DNA of 7,163 bases from Candidatus Izemoplasmatales bacterium. Lineage in GTDB: Bacteria; Bacillota_I; Bacilli_A; Izemoplasmatales; Hujiaoplasmataceae. Each line of letters begins with the position of its first letter. Position 1 is the stretch's first letter. The stretch is from assembly GCA_028707415.1 (NCBI GenBank), contig JAQWBC010000045.1, forward strand, positions 1-7,163, read 5' to 3'. Below the pieces are notes generated by a model that was not told where the DNA came from, searched no databases, and saw only the letters and a list, made by a program, of their open reading frames with translations. Below are positions 6,508 through 7,163 of this stretch, one piece after another. Both the position numbers and the translations under genes were made by a program.

Positions 6508-6536
6508 ATTATATCAAATTGACATTTAAATGAAAA
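6508..6536 (-). promoter_or_regulatory. Extended -10 promoter of the leucine dehydrogenase-Vor-Ptb-Buk operon
   Basis: On the minus strand, -10 TATAAT (6513-6508) is perfect and is preceded by TGA, giving the extended -10 form TGnTATAAT. A weak -35 TTTTCA (6536-6531) sits at 17-base spacing. The start would be near 6500-6501, leaving a leader of about 46 bases to the leucine dehydrogenase ATG, too short for a riboswitch. A palindrome CATTTAAATG (6523-6532) reaches into the -35. No sigma-54 -24/-12 element is seen, unlike the SigL-dependent bkd operon of Bacillus subtilis. The spacer 6455-6598 holds no gene. Confidence 0.78.
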
Positions 6537-6598
6537 GGAAAAGTGAATGAAAATAAATAAACATTTATAGGATACTAAAAATTATATTGCCCAAGGCT

Positions 6599-7057
6599 TT
6601 AATTTGATTGCTCCCGCTTCCTTGATAAAGGGAAAAACGGATTAGGTTGTTGACAATTACTACAAATTGGCAGATGAATGGATAAGCGTTCATGACACGA
6701 TGGACATTCCCATTTTCGGGCTTCTCTTTCCATAAAAGTTGCGATTCCATTTTCTTTAACCGCAAGGGAATTTAAAATTAAGCTTATTCCATAGCTTTTT
6801 TGGTACCGTAAGTCGATGTGTTTAATTCGTTCACAAGGAAAAGTTTTGCATTCGAAACAGTTAGTGAAACCATGCTCTCTTGCACATAAACGAATTTTAC
6901 ACTTTGGGTGTGGTTCTTTCCCAATGATACCTAGTAAACAACCAACACACGGCTTTCGTTTTCGTAAATAATTGGCACAAACTCCGCAATTAATCCCGCA
7001 GGGAGCGAATAATTGGGAAGACATCATTTTCATTGTTTTTCCATTTGTTGAATTCAT
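6599..7057 (-). CDS. DUF3795 family Cys-rich protein with C-terminal zinc ribbon
   Basis: A 152-residue protein with 14 cysteines and unknown function. Residues about 18-80 match the DUF3795 pattern as I know it: APCGINCGVC (18-27), CVGC (37-40), C53 and C58, then C67, C70 and C75 in the NCFECKTFPC stretch. The C terminus adds a separate four-cysteine zinc ribbon, CPSC (118-121) and CSNC (132-135), with a basic tail. Metal binding is thus very likely, but the metal and partner are not known. There is no signal peptide or membrane segment. The start at 7057 is chosen for its GAGG 6 bases upstream; ATGs at residues 9, 11 and 12 are possible alternatives, nearer the conserved domain. The gene has its own promoter and is separated from the downstream operon by about 140 bases with a separate promoter, so a functional link to that operon is not implied. 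I see no strong terminator after it. Confidence 0.85.
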   Translation of the reverse strand: MNSTNGKTMKMMSSQLFAPCGINCGVCANYLRKRKPCVGCLLGIIGKEPHPKCKIRLCAREHGFTNCFECKTFPCERIKHIDLRYQKSYGISLILNSLAVKENGIATFMEREARKWECPSCHERLSIHLPICSNCQQPNPFFPLSRKREQSN

Positions 7058-7077
7058 AGTTTACCTCATCTTTGGAT

Positions 7078-7105
7078 ATTATGTAAAACCGGAAGATATT
7101 TTCAA
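7078..7105 (-). promoter_or_regulatory. Probable sigma-A promoter of the DUF3795 gene
   Basis: Minus strand: -35 TTGAAA (7105-7100), a 16-base spacer and -10 CATAAT (7083-7078), each one mismatch from consensus. The start would fall near 7071, just before the GAGG ribosome site, giving a very short leader of about 14 bases. The -35 begins directly after the T-run of the preceding terminator. Confidence 0.55.
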
Positions 7106-7133
7106 GAAAAAAGCACCGCTGTAAGCCGGTGCT
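7104..7133 (-). terminator. Rho-independent terminator of a gene beyond the right edge
   Basis: Arms AGCACCG (7133-7127) and CGGTGCT (7118-7112) form a 7-bp GC-rich stem with an 8-base loop, followed on the minus strand by TTTTTTCTT. This is a textbook intrinsic terminator for transcripts entering from the right. The upstream gene's end cannot be fixed: minus-strand stops occur at 7154-7152 and, in another frame, at 7134-7132, but too few codons are visible to recognise a protein. Confidence 0.88.
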
Positions 7134-7163
7134 ATGTAAATCCGATAGCGGTTATAAAACAAT

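Noticed and set aside
6519..6524. Perfect TTGACA on the plus strand in the operon spacer
   Set aside because: No -10-like hexamer lies 16-18 bases downstream, and there is no plus-strand gene for it to serve.
6570..6601. Terminator after the DUF3795 gene
   Set aside because: Only a 3-bp GCC/GGC stem precedes the T-rich stretch, which is not enough for an intrinsic terminator; some read-through into the operon is possible.
7132..7163. C-terminal fragment of the upstream minus-strand gene
   Set aside because: At most nine codons are visible before a stop and the frame is ambiguous, so no coding call can be supported.

Overview
The window reads as part of a low-to-moderate GC, probably anaerobic, Bacillota-type genome. 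This rests on strong Shine-Dalgarno sites, sigma-A-like promoters, a CcpA-type cre site, and a leucine dehydrogenase and Ptb/Buk pair resembling those of Bacillus and Clostridium. The gene before ptb ends in TGA in a position that makes sense only as a stop, so the standard bacterial code is used and a code-4 Mycoplasma/Spiroplasma lineage is unlikely. I cannot name the genus.

All convincing genes lie on the minus strand. Reading in the direction of transcription, from the right edge: (i) a rho-independent terminator ends an upstream gene that lies outside the window (7107-7133). (ii) A single gene for a Cys-rich DUF3795 protein with a C-terminal zinc ribbon follows, with its own promoter (6599-7057). 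(iii) A spacer of about 140 bp carries an extended -10 promoter with a cre-like operator over its predicted start site. (iv) A tight eight-gene operon runs from 6454 to 168: leucine dehydrogenase, a SIMIBI-type P-loop ATPase, a 2[4Fe-4S] ferredoxin-like subunit, the alpha, beta and gamma subunits of a 2-oxoacid:ferredoxin oxidoreductase (VorB type), phosphate butyryltransferase and butyrate kinase. (v) A 10-bp perfect GC-rich hairpin (140-160) ends the operon. (vi) A perfect-consensus minus-strand promoter (16-44) faces out of the left edge and drives something not in view.

The operon encodes a complete oxidative route for branched-chain amino acids. Leu/Val/Ile is deaminated to the 2-oxoacid (NADH made), oxidatively decarboxylated to the branched acyl-CoA (reduced ferredoxin made), converted to the acyl phosphate by Ptb, and then to isovalerate, isobutyrate or 2-methylbutyrate plus ATP by Buk. 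It follows the logic of the Bacillus bkd operon (ptb-bcd-buk-lpdV-bkdAA-AB-B), but the lipoamide-dependent E1/E2/E3 complex is replaced by an oxygen-sensitive iron-sulfur enzyme. Genes overlap or are only a few bases apart, which points to translational coupling. The part with no textbook role is the 216-residue ATPase between the dehydrogenase and the oxidoreductase genes; it is the best candidate here for something undescribed. The pathway could also run backwards, making branched-chain amino acids from branched fatty acids.
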